Both the position numbers and the translations under genes were made by a program. From Gardnerella greenwoodii 00703Dmash (GTDB lineage Bacteria; Actinomycetota; Actinomycetes; Actinomycetales; Bifidobacteriaceae): a stretch of DNA of 64,000 nt. Of this stretch, positions 19,001-26,669 are shown one piece after another. The notes beneath the pieces were generated by a model. The model worked only from the letters and a program-made list of their open reading frames with translations. It did not search any database and was not told the origin of the DNA. How positions within the stretch are numbered: the stretch's first letter is position 1; each line of letters opens with the position of its first letter. The DNA lies in the NCBI RefSeq assembly GCF_000263635.1, contig NZ_ADEV01000007.1:124001-188000 (forward strand). The letters are read 5' to 3'.

Positions 19001-19038
19001 TAGTTACTCGGTTCGCAAAGCGGGCCAAGATAACCAAC

Positions 19039-19112
19039 GCCCCTTTAGCTCAGTTGGTTAGAGCAGCTGACTCTTAATCAGCGTGTCCAGGGTTCGAATC
19101 CCTGAGGGGGCA
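19039..19112 (+). tRNA. tRNA-Lys (anticodon CTT)
   Basis: A 74-nt cloverleaf. Acceptor GCCCCTT pairs with AGGGGGC, D-arm TAGCTCAGTTGGTTAGAGC, anticodon loop CTCTTAA giving CTT, and T-arm GGGTTCGAATCCC. CCA is not encoded. A terminator follows directly. Confidence 0.96.
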
Positions 19113-19119
19113 CAAGCAA

Positions 19120-19147
19120 AACCCAAGCTTCGCGCTTGGGTTTTTTC
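19120..19147 (+). terminator. Terminator after tRNA-Lys
   Basis: ACCCAAGC and GCTTGGGT form a stem around a TTCGC loop, followed by a T run of about seven bases. Confidence 0.88.
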
Positions 19148-19207
19148 GTATCAATCTCCACACGCAACGAAGCCCTCTTTGTCCCTCTTTGCAGTCAATC
19201 TTGAAGT

Positions 19208-20611
19208 ATGACCTCGTCAAATATGATGCCGCAATTATTCCAGGATGATGCGCAGCCTGAGCAGCCGCCACAAAATCTTGCGCCGCTTGCTCAACCGCTT
19301 ACTCAACCACTTACTCCGCATCAGCAGCAGCCGCGCCAGCTCCCTCTAAAAGCCGCAGACACAACCGCCGAAAATCCGTGGCCTGTTGCCGTTTTAAGCC
19401 AAAAGTTCCACAGTGCCGTCGAACGCTGGCCATCCGCGTGGATTGAGGGTCAAATAGTCGAAATCAACATGCGCCGCGCTTCTTCCGGCTACATCACCCT
19501 TCGCGACAGCAACGAGGAAGTGTCGATTTCCGTAATGGGCTTTAGCAATTTCGTGCAGCAGGCGCGCGAACTTCGCCAAGGCGACCGCGTAGTTGTTCAC
19601 GGCAAGGCTGATATTTGGGTAAAAGCCACGCGTTTAAGCTTCGTTGCGGACGAAATCAGGCGCGTCGGCGCCGGCGACTTAAAAGCGCAAATTGACGAGT
19701 TGCGTAAAAAACTTAAGGGCGAGGGCCTGTTTGACGCTGAAAATAAGGTTCCGCTGCCGGAATTTCCTAAGTGCATCGGCCTCGTGTGTGCTCCTCAAGC
19801 GCGTGCAGAGGGCGATGTTATTACGAACGTGAATTTGCGCTGGCCTGTTACGCGCTTCAAGGTTGTTCACGCGCACGTGCAGGGCGTGCAGTGCCCGGCG
19901 GATATGATTGCCGCAATTAAGCAGCTTGATGCAGATCCAGAGGTTGACGTTATTATTGTTGCGCGCGGCGGCGGCAGTTTTGAGGATTTGATTGGTTTTT
20001 CGGACGAGGGTGTGGTTCGTGCTACGGCTGCGTGCGTGACTCCGATTGTGTCTGCAATCGGCCACGAGGACGATTGGACGCTTATCGATTTGGCGGCGGA
20101 TTTGCGCGCTTCTACTCCTACAGATGCTGCAAAGCGCGTGGTTCCGGACGTTCGCGAGCAGTGGCAGCTTATTGATAACGCTCTGCAAACTATGCGCATG
20201 CGAATTTCTGCGCGCGTTGACAATGAGATTCGTCTCGTTGAGGGTTACGCGAATCGCCCGAGTCTTACGCGCCCGAGCACTATGCTTGAGCCGCACGAGT
20301 TGTTTGTTAATCAGGCTGTTGAGAGAATGCGTCACGGTTTGGTGCGACTTCTTGACGACGCGAGCTTGACTGTTGAAAAGGCGCACGCGAGCTTGACTGC
20401 GTTAAGTCCGCAATCGACGTTGAACCGCGGGTATGCTGTAGTGCAGCTTAGCGGTGGGCGAGTGCTTGACGACGCGGCTTTAGCGAAAGTTGGCGACGAT
20501 ATGACTGTTACGCTTAAAAGCGGCGTTGTTCTTGGCAAGGTGACTGGCACTAAGTCTGCTGCCGTAAAGTCGGCTGCCGTAAATCCGTCTGCCGTAAAGT
20601 CAAGTAAGTAA
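19208..20611 (+). CDS. xseA: Exodeoxyribonuclease VII large subunit
   Basis: A 467-residue catalytic subunit of exonuclease VII, which degrades single-stranded DNA to oligonucleotides in repair. The N-terminal 60 residues are Gln/Pro-rich and poorly conserved. The OB-fold follows (WIEGQIVEINMRRASSGYITL), then the nuclease domain with RGGGSFEDLIGFSDEGVVRA and GHEDDWTLIDLAADLRASTPT, both hallmarks of the family. The C-terminus ends in short imperfect repeats (SAAVKSAAV). ATG 19208 has only a weak ribosome site, and a start at 19223 is possible. xseB follows 54 bases later; the two probably form an operon. Confidence 0.95.
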   Translation: MTSSNMMPQLFQDDAQPEQPPQNLAPLAQPLTQPLTPHQQQPRQLPLKAADTTAENPWPVAVLSQKFHSAVERWPSAWIEGQIVEINMRRASSGYITLRDSNEEVSISVMGFSNFVQQARELRQGDRVVVHGKADIWVKATRLSFVADEIRRVGAGDLKAQIDELRKKLKGEGLFDAENKVPLPEFPKCIGLVCAPQARAEGDVITNVNLRWPVTRFKVVHAHVQGVQCPADMIAAIKQLDADPEVDVIIVARGGGSFEDLIGFSDEGVVRATAACVTPIVSAIGHEDDWTLIDLAADLRASTPTDAAKRVVPDVREQWQLIDNALQTMRMRISARVDNEIRLVEGYANRPSLTRPSTMLEPHELFVNQAVERMRHGLVRLLDDASLTVEKAHASLTALSPQSTLNRGYAVVQLSGGRVLDDAALAKVGDDMTVTLKSGVVLGKVTGTKSAAVKSAAVNPSAVKSSK

Positions 20612-20662
20612 TTTTTTAGATATTTTAGATATTTTATATATTTTAGATATAGCGAAAGGTTA
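20612..20662 (+). repeat. AT-rich tandem 9-mer between xseA and xseB
   Basis: About four imperfect copies of TATTTTAGA fill the gap between the two exonuclease VII genes. The xseB ribosome site (GAAAGG, about 20654) follows. Copy-number change here would alter spacing but not coding. Confidence 0.6.
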
Positions 20663-20665
20663 GAT

Positions 20666-20986
20666 ATGAGCGAGAAAGCAACGAAAAAGGCTGAAGAATC
20701 AGCAGAAAGCACAGAATTCGCAAGCACTCTTACGAAAGAAGAGCGCGCTGCGATTGAGGCGATGCCGTATGAAGAGGCTCGCGAAAAGCTGGTTCAGGCG
20801 GTTCAAGCGTTGGAAGCTGGCGGTTTGACGCTCGACCAGTCCATGCGTCAGTGGGAGATTGGTGAGGCGTTGGCAAAGCGCGCTCAGGGTTTGCTTGCCA
20901 CGGTTCGAGCCAAGTTGGACGCGGCACAGGCGGAGCAGTCGGCAACGGCGGCGACGGCTGGCACGCAGTCGAATCTTGAGGATTAG
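20666..20986 (+). CDS. xseB: Exodeoxyribonuclease VII small subunit
   Basis: A 106-residue helical subunit that binds XseA and is needed for activity. The core MPYEEAREKLVQAVQALEAG and LTLDQSMRQWEIGEALAKRAQ match the family. The first 30 residues are a charged extension and the last 25 are Ala/Gln-rich. GAAAGG lies eight bases before ATG 20666. Confidence 0.94.
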   Translation: MSEKATKKAEESAESTEFASTLTKEERAAIEAMPYEEAREKLVQAVQALEAGGLTLDQSMRQWEIGEALAKRAQGLLATVRAKLDAAQAEQSATAATAGTQSNLED

Positions 20987-21030
20987 CGCGCGCCGCAGTG
21001 ACACGCCATAGTGTATAATTGCCATTTGTT

Positions 21031-21103
21031 GCCTCGGTAGCTCAGTGGATAGAGCACCACTCTCCTAAAGTGGGTGTCGTCAGTTCGATTCTGATCCGGG
21101 GCA
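21031..21103 (+). tRNA. tRNA-Arg (anticodon CCT)
   Basis: A 73-nt cloverleaf. Acceptor GCCTCGG pairs with CCGGGGC (one G-U), anticodon loop CTCCTAA giving CCT, T-arm CAGTTCGATTCTG. It reads AGG codons. CCA is not encoded. Confidence 0.95.
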
Positions 21104-21184
21104 CTTTTATTACTTATTTACTTTGTTCGTATTATTCGCGAGTCGCGAAATACTTCCCAATGTTAGGGGATAGTGTTAGATTAT

Positions 21185-21469
21185 TTCTAACTTAAGCGAT
21201 GATCCGTTATCGGCGGGGAGTTTTCGGAAGAACGGCGAGGATTCGTAAGATTCTCGCTTATTAGAACCGACGGGGTTGGCCCGTACAGCCAAACACGAGA
21301 GGCTATAAGAATAGTTCGATTACGTTTCGTATTTGCGCTACGCACTTGCGTTACGCACGTAACTTGCGTAACTTGCGTTGCGTAAATCTTATAGCAAGCG
21401 AGGTGGTACCGCGGCAGTAACTGTCGTCCTCGCAGGGAAATATTCACCCTGTTGAGCGAGGAGAGCACA
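21185..21469 (+). promoter_or_regulatory. Translational T-box leader of ileS
   Basis: The T-box sequence GAGGTGGTACCGCGG at 21400-21414 binds the uncharged tRNA acceptor end. The 5' part, GATGATCCGTTATCGGCGG near 21197, is the short stem I of actinobacterial ileS T-boxes; ATC is the likely specifier codon for isoleucine. Downstream, TCCTCGC (about 21427) is complementary to GCGAGGA at the ribosome site (21456-21462), so this leader should control translation by hiding the start region. Stem III (GCTATAAGA at 21302-21310, pairing with 21387-21395) encloses an unusually long, repetitive 76-nt apex made of ACTTGCGT-like words. Confidence 0.9.
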
Positions 21470-24400
21470 GTGAGCGAATCCACTAATCCAGCCGAAAAGT
21501 CGTGCGCAAATAACGTATATCCAAAGGTAAATGTTTCTGCATCTGCGCAAGAAACTGCCGGCGCGCAAGTTGCACCAAATCCTTCTTTCCCAAAGCTTGA
21601 AGAGTCAGTTCTTCAATACTGGGATGCAAACAATACTTTCCGCAAGTCAATCGAATACCGCCCGTCCGGCAAGGGTAGCCAAAACGAGTTCGTGTTCTTC
21701 GACGGCCCTCCATTCGCAAACGGTCTTCCTCACTACGGCCACCTGCTCACAGGCTACGCAAAAGACGTGGTTCCGCGCTATCAGACTATGCGCGGCCGCA
21801 AAGTAAACCGCGTTTTTGGTTGGGATACTCACGGTCTGCCTGCAGAGTTGGAAGCGCAGAAGGAGCTCGGCATCGAGTCGGTTGAGCAAATCGAAAAAAT
21901 GGGCATCGCAAAGTTCAATGATGCTTGCCGTGCCAGCGTTTTGAAGTACACGAACGAGTGGCAAAACTACGTGCATCGTCAGGCTCGCTGGGTTGATTTT
22001 GAGCGCGGCTACAAGACGCTGAACATTCCATACATGGAATCCGTAATGTGGGCTTTTAAGCAGCTTTACGATAAGGGCTTGGCTTACAAGGGTTACCGCG
22101 TGCTTCCGTACTGCCCAAAGGATCAGACTCCGCTTTCCGCCCACGAGCTTCGCATGGATGCGGATGTTTACCAGAATCGTCAAGATACTACCGTTTCCGT
22201 GGCTGTTAAGCTTCGCGACGAAGCCGACGCTTACGCAGTCTTCTGGACCACTACTCCTTGGACTGTGCCAACCAACTTCGCAATCGTAGTCGGCGCAGAC
22301 ATCGACTACGTGGAAGTTCGTCCAACCGAAGGCAAGTTCGCTGGCAAAAAGTTCTACATTGGTAAGCCTTTGCTCGGCTCTTACACTAAGGAACTTGGCG
22401 AAAACTACGAGGTTGTGCGCGAACTTAAGGGCGTTGAGATGGCTGGCTGGCGCTACTACCCAGTGTTCCCATACTTTGCAAGCGATTCTGCGCTCGCTGA
22501 GGGTGGCACTCCTGGTCCTAACGCTTTTACGATTTTCACTGCAGATTATGTTGACACCTCTGAAGGTACTGGACTCGTTCACCAGGCTCCTTACGGCGAG
22601 GACGATATGAACACGCTTAACGCGCACGAAATTCGCAGCGTTGACGTGCTCGACGCAGGATGCAAGTTTACAAGCGACTGCCCAGATTACGAAGGCTTGT
22701 ATGTTTTCGACGCCAACTTGCCAATTTTGCGCAACTTGCGTGCAGGAGACGGCCCGCTTGCTCAAATGCCGGAAGATCAGCGCGCGCTGCTGTTCCAAGA
22801 AAAAAGCTACGTGCACAGCTATCCTCATTGCTGGCGTTGCGCAACTCCGCTTATTTATAAGCCTGTTTCTAGCTGGTTTGTGTCTGTTACGAAGATTAAG
22901 AAGCGTTTGCTTGAGCTTAATCAGGAGATTAATTGGATTCCTGGAAACGTTAAGGATGGCCAGTTTGGTAAGTGGCTTTCTAACGCTCGCGATTGGTCGA
23001 TTAGCCGTAACCGCTTCTGGGGTTCGCCAATTCCAGTGTGGGTGAGTGACGATCCAAAGTATCCTCGCGTAGACGTGTACGGTTCGTTGGAAGAACTTAA
23101 GGCTGATTTTGGCGATTATCCGCGCGATGATGACGGTAATGTGAATATGCACCGCCCGTATATCGATCGCCTTACTCGTCCAAATCCGGATGATCCTACC
23201 GGAAAGTCGCAAATGCACCGTATTACGGATGTTCTCGACTGCTGGTTTGAGTCTGGTTCTATGCCTTTCGCGCAGTTCCATTATCCGTTTGAAAATAAGG
23301 AATTCTTCGAAGAGCACTTCCCATGCGATTACATCGTTGAGTATATTGGTCAGACTCGCGGCTGGTTCTACACGCTTCACATTATGGCTACGGCTCTATT
23401 CGACCGTCCGGCTTATAAGAACGTGATTTGCCACGGCATTGTGCTCGGTTCCGACGGTCAGAAGATGAGTAAGCATTTGCGCAATTACCCGGATGTGAAC
23501 GGCGTTTTCAACGAGTACGGTTCTGACGCTATGCGCTGGTTCCTCATGTCTTCGCCAATTTTGCGCGGTGGCAATTTGATTGTGACTGCAGACGGCATTA
23601 GGGATACGGTTCGCCAGGTTATGCTTCCAGTTTGGAGCTCTTACTACTTCTTTACGCTGTATGCGAACGCTGCAAACGGTGGCAAGGGTTATGATGCTCG
23701 TCGCCTTCGCGCGGACGAGGTTGCGGGTCTTTGCAATATGGATCGTTACTTGCTTGCGCGCACGCGTTTGCTTGTTGAGCGTGTTGAAAAGTGCTTGAAC
23801 GAGTTTGCGATTAGCGATGCTTGCGCGGCTGTTAGCGATTTTATTGACGTGCTTACTAACTGGTATATTCGTGGCAGCCGTGACCGCTTCTGGAATGAGG
23901 ATGAAGCCGCTTTCAACACGCTTTACACTGTTCTGGAAGTGTTCATGCGCACGATTGCTCCTCTTGCTCCTATGGAAGCGGAGGCTGTGTGGCGTGGCCT
24001 TACTGGCGGCGAATCCGTGCATTTGGCTGATTGGCCTTATTTGGTTGAGTCTGAGACTCTTTCGGATGGCGAGAAGAACCCTAAGGCTGGCGAAGTCACC
24101 GAGCTTGGTGCTGTTCTTGCGCACGACGATGCTTTGGTTGCTGCTATGGATAAGGTTCGCGAGGTTGTGTCTTCTACGCTTTCGTTGCGTAAGGCGGAAC
24201 AGTTGCGCGTGCGTCAGCCGTTGGCAAACTTGACTGTTGTTGCAGAAAATACTGCTGCTGTTGAGCCTTACGAGCAGGTGCTTGAGCGCGAGCTTAACGT
24301 GAAGAATGTTACATTCTGCACTTTGCAGGACGCAAGCGACCACGGTTTGAAGATTGTTCACGAGCTTAAGGTGAATGCTCGCGCGGCTGGCCCTCGTTTG

Positions 24401-24868
24401 GGTAAGCAAGTGCAGTTTGCTATTAAGTCTTCTAAGAGTGGCGATTGGCATGTTGACGAGTCTGGCGCTCCTGTTGTTCAGACTCCAAACGGCGAAGTTG
24501 CGCTTGTTGAGGGCGAGTATGAGCTTGTGAATCGCGTTGAATCTTCGGATGCTAAATCTGCTCAAAATACAGCTTCTGCAGCAATGCCAACTGGCGGCTT
24601 CGTTATGCTCGACACTGCTTTGACAGACGATTTGCTTGCTGAAGGTTATGCTCGTGACGCTATTCGCGCTGTTCAGGATGCGCGCAAGGAGAACGGTTTG
24701 GATGTTACTGACCGAATCGCTTTGACTTTGAGCGTTCCAGCTTCTGACGTTGCTAAAGTTAATCAGTTCCGCGATTTGATCGCGGAGGAGACTTTGGCTA
24801 CGAGCTTCGAGGTTGTTGAGGCTGATTCTAGCGCAACTGAGCTTAGTGTAAGCCTTAAGCGTGCGTAA
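21470..24868 (+). CDS. ileS: Isoleucyl-tRNA synthetase (long type)
   Basis: A 1,132-residue enzyme that charges tRNA-Ile. GTG 21470 follows GAGGAGAG by five bases; the TTG at 21452 lies inside the T-box pairing region. The HIGH motif is HYGH at 88-91 and the KMSKS motif is KMSKH at 665-669 (GQKMSKHLRN). The editing domain sits between them (TTTPWTVPTNFAIVVG). The length and KMSKH form fit the eukaryote-like IleRS2 group. Bifidobacteria are known to carry this type, which is naturally mupirocin-resistant; resistance here is inferred, not shown. Regulation is by the T-box upstream, and a terminator lies at 24912. Confidence 0.96.
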   Translation: MSESTNPAEKSCANNVYPKVNVSASAQETAGAQVAPNPSFPKLEESVLQYWDANNTFRKSIEYRPSGKGSQNEFVFFDGPPFANGLPHYGHLLTGYAKDVVPRYQTMRGRKVNRVFGWDTHGLPAELEAQKELGIESVEQIEKMGIAKFNDACRASVLKYTNEWQNYVHRQARWVDFERGYKTLNIPYMESVMWAFKQLYDKGLAYKGYRVLPYCPKDQTPLSAHELRMDADVYQNRQDTTVSVAVKLRDEADAYAVFWTTTPWTVPTNFAIVVGADIDYVEVRPTEGKFAGKKFYIGKPLLGSYTKELGENYEVVRELKGVEMAGWRYYPVFPYFASDSALAEGGTPGPNAFTIFTADYVDTSEGTGLVHQAPYGEDDMNTLNAHEIRSVDVLDAGCKFTSDCPDYEGLYVFDANLPILRNLRAGDGPLAQMPEDQRALLFQEKSYVHSYPHCWRCATPLIYKPVSSWFVSVTKIKKRLLELNQEINWIPGNVKDGQFGKWLSNARDWSISRNRFWGSPIPVWVSDDPKYPRVDVYGSLEELKADFGDYPRDDDGNVNMHRPYIDRLTRPNPDDPTGKSQMHRITDVLDCWFESGSMPFAQFHYPFENKEFFEEHFPCDYIVEYIGQTRGWFYTLHIMATALFDRPAYKNVICHGIVLGSDGQKMSKHLRNYPDVNGVFNEYGSDAMRWFLMSSPILRGGNLIVTADGIRDTVRQVMLPVWSSYYFFTLYANAANGGKGYDARRLRADEVAGLCNMDRYLLARTRLLVERVEKCLNEFAISDACAAVSDFIDVLTNWYIRGSRDRFWNEDEAAFNTLYTVLEVFMRTIAPLAPMEAEAVWRGLTGGESVHLADWPYLVESETLSDGEKNPKAGEVTELGAVLAHDDALVAAMDKVREVVSSTLSLRKAEQLRVRQPLANLTVVAENTAAVEPYEQVLERELNVKNVTFCTLQDASDHGLKIVHELKVNARAAGPRLGKQVQFAIKSSKSGDWHVDESGAPVVQTPNGEVALVEGEYELVNRVESSDAKSAQNTASAAMPTGGFVMLDTALTDDLLAEGYARDAIRAVQDARKENGLDVTDRIALTLSVPASDVAKVNQFRDLIAEETLATSFEVVEADSSATELSVSLKRA

Positions 24869-24911
24869 AACACAACTAACAGCTAACTAAACATATATCT
24901 AACTAAACAAA

Positions 24912-24954
24912 AACGTGCCGGTGTATCTTTCAATACGTCGGCACGTTTTGTTTT
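24912..24954 (+). terminator. Terminator after ileS
   Basis: AACGTGCCG pairs with CGGCACGTT, extended by GTGTAT/ATACG pairing, and is followed by TTTTGTTTT. Confidence 0.85.
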
Positions 24955-24980
24955 ATCTCTAGTTTTGCTTCTTTATTTGA

Positions 24981-25184
24981 CTACAGTGTTGTAGCTACTC
25001 TAAAGAATTTCATTATTCTCAATATCCATTCAGGCATAATAAAAGTGACGTGCTTTTGTTCGTTCGAGTGGTTCTCTATAATTGGATGCTCCAAATCAAA
25101 GTACTCAAGTACGTCTTCGCCGTTATCGAATTTTCTATCAATTTCTTCTCCGCTTATTTCTCTACTTTTTGTGGTGTTTTTCAT
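24981..25184 (-). CDS. BrnA-like antitoxin, probably truncated
   Basis: A 67-residue protein with ATG at 25184, preceded by AAGGAGG inside the toxin gene. The N-terminus (GEEIDRKFDNGEDVLEYFDL) matches a segment common in BrnA-type antitoxins. HVTFIMPEWI resembles the first strand of a ribbon-helix-helix domain. The chain then ends at IMKFFRVATTL, where antitoxins of this kind normally run on for 20-30 residues to finish the DNA-binding domain and C-terminal helix. The next in-frame codons (SNKE) come straight after the stop, so a nonsense or frameshift change is likely. It overlaps the toxin gene by 23 bases. Confidence 0.6.
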   Translation of the reverse strand: MKNTTKSREISGEEIDRKFDNGEDVLEYFDLEHPIIENHSNEQKHVTFIMPEWILRIMKFFRVATTL

Positions 25185-25437
25185 AATATTGTTCCTCCTT
25201 CTTGCGCGATCTTCTTACAGAAATAATACGAATTCGATTATTCCTTTTTGTTATTACTGCAGTCCAATATTTACTGTCTATCTTTCCAAAAACTAAGTAG
25301 CGAGAGTTGTCGTTGCCCGAATTTTTGGATTTTATTTCAGCTGTTTCATTGTTCCACAGTATTTGGGCTCTTTTGAAACTGATACCGTGTTTAGCTAAAT
25401 TTTTTAAGCTTTTTGCAGGATCGTACTCAAAATTCAT
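25162..25437 (-). CDS. BrnT family toxin
   Basis: 91 residues from ATG 25437 (GAAGG five bases upstream; the GTG at 25443 overlaps that site). FEYDPAKSLKNLAKHGISF at the N-terminus and RIRIISVRRSRKKEEQYYE at the C-terminus are the signature ends of BrnT, a RelE-fold ribonuclease toxin that inhibits translation. YLVFGKIDSKYWTAVIT in the middle also fits. The toxin comes first and the antitoxin second, as is usual for BrnTA; the pair normally represses its own promoter. Composition is more AT-rich than the flanking genes, consistent with mobility. Confidence 0.8.
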   Translation of the reverse strand: MNFEYDPAKSLKNLAKHGISFKRAQILWNNETAEIKSKNSGNDNSRYLVFGKIDSKYWTAVITKRNNRIRIISVRRSRKKEEQYYEKHHKK

Positions 25438-25726
25438 ACTCACCTTCTACCGTCTATTCTAATGTAAAATAGCATCAATTGAAACTATTTTTAATGATTG
25501 TTGTTTTGCATTAAGTATCGTAAATGCTTTAAGTCGGCTTTCCTAGATTTTTTACGCATTGTGGTTAAAGGCTATTTATAGAAGCAAGCTCAATGCGACA
25601 CTCCGCTTTACATACTTCCATGGGTTCCTATAGTGTCGATAAGACAACAATACAAATTTTTACTCGATTTGTATTTTGCGTTAATTTATATTGCATGATA
25701 TTCAAAAAGAAAGTGCAGGTGACGAA
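25438..25726. other. AT-rich divergent intergenic region
   Basis: It separates the toxin-antitoxin pair (minus) from the ABC importer genes (plus) and should hold both promoters. AATACAAATTTTT..AAATTTGTATT-like symmetry is visible near 25648-25676. No gene or clear operator can be assigned. Confidence 0.4.
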
Positions 25727-25736
25727 ATGAGTAAAG

Positions 25737-26669
25737 ATGAGAAGGGGCGGTGTATTTCGTTCACGCTATAAGCGTGATTCATCTGGCGTCACCGTTCTTA
25801 CAAGAACTAATACAGGCATTGTTGCTGGAACTGTAATTATTGCTATTTTTGCGATTTTGGCTATTTTTGCCGACGTTTTTACAACAATTACTGGCAATAA
25901 TCCTTACTCTGAGCATCCGGAAATATTAGATTCCAACTCAGTTCCAGTAGGCCAGGGGGGTATTAGTTTCCAACATTGGTTCGGTGTAACTCCGCTTCGT
26001 GGTCTTGATATTTTCGCGATTATTTCGCATGGAGCGCGCGTTTCTCTTGGGATTGGCATAGCTTCTACTGTAATTTCGCTATTCCTCGGCATTCTAATCG
26101 GCATGATTGCAGGGTACTTCGGTGGTTTCGCAGACACTTTGCTTTCGCGCACGATGGATGTGTTCTTCGGTTTTCCATTCCTGATTTTTGCAATTGCGCT
26201 GTCTGCAGTTGTGCCGCAAAATTTCCCGCGGCCGATTCTGCTAACGCTTGTTTTAGGCTTTTTTGGCTGGCCAAGCATCGCTCGTTTGGTTAGAGCACAA
26301 ACGCTTTCGCTAAAATCTCGCAATTTCACTGTGGCTTCTTACGTAATGGGTGCGAACACATGGCATATTTTGCGTGAGCAGATAATGCCGAATATGTTGC
26401 CTCTTCTTTTGGTGAATGTGACTTTTCTTATTCCTGGTCGTATTGGAGCGGAGGCTGCGTTGTCATTCCTTGGTGTGGGCATGAATCCGCCTTCGCCTTC
26501 GTGGGGACGCGCTATTGCGGATGCAGTTCAGTGGGTTTTGGTTGATCCTTGGTATCTTCTTTTCCCTGGAATTGCGCTGTTCTTGCTTACTTTCGGCTTT
26601 AATCTTGTTGGCGACGGTTTGGCTAGTGCTCGTCAGCCGCGAGCTTCCAAAAAGGCGGTGACGGAATGA
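25737..26669 (+). CDS. ABC peptide-type importer permease (DppC/OppC-like)
   Basis: A 310-residue inner-membrane permease with about six helices. The first is near 25-48 (GIVAGTVIIAIFAILAIFADVF). The EAA loop EQIMPNMLPLLLVNVTFLIPGRIGAEAALSFLGVGMNPPSPSWG is diagnostic. The annotated ATG 25737 has no good ribosome site. A 14-codon frame starts at ATG 25727 (better placed after GCAGGTG) and ends at 25771, overlapping it. Either translation is coupled, or the original N-terminus (MSKDEKG..) was shifted out of frame. A G6 run (25955-25960) lies within the coding sequence. The stop overlaps the next permease start. Confidence 0.92.
   Translation: MRRGGVFRSRYKRDSSGVTVLTRTNTGIVAGTVIIAIFAILAIFADVFTTITGNNPYSEHPEILDSNSVPVGQGGISFQHWFGVTPLRGLDIFAIISHGARVSLGIGIASTVISLFLGILIGMIAGYFGGFADTLLSRTMDVFFGFPFLIFAIALSAVVPQNFPRPILLTLVLGFFGWPSIARLVRAQTLSLKSRNFTVASYVMGANTWHILREQIMPNMLPLLLVNVTFLIPGRIGAEAALSFLGVGMNPPSPSWGRAIADAVQWVLVDPWYLLFPGIALFLLTFGFNLVGDGLASARQPRASKKAVTE

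Larger units (their letters stand above)
18308..19038. other. Intergenic region rich in hairpins before tRNA-Lys
   Basis: No protein gene is supported. In order it holds the protease terminator (18473-18512), tandem TTTGGAG/CTCCAAA palindromes (18639-18770), a perfect 14-bp hairpin (18820-18833 with 18843-18856), and a cluster of nested hairpins (18872-19000), including CTGAAAGCACA paired with TGTGCTTTCAG and a perfect TTGCTTGAAGC/GCTTCAAGCAA stem. Confidence 0.6.

Noticed and set aside
25955-25960. G6 run in the DppC-like gene as a phase-variable switch
   Set aside because: Six G with intact frame and a housekeeping-type product give no support beyond chance.
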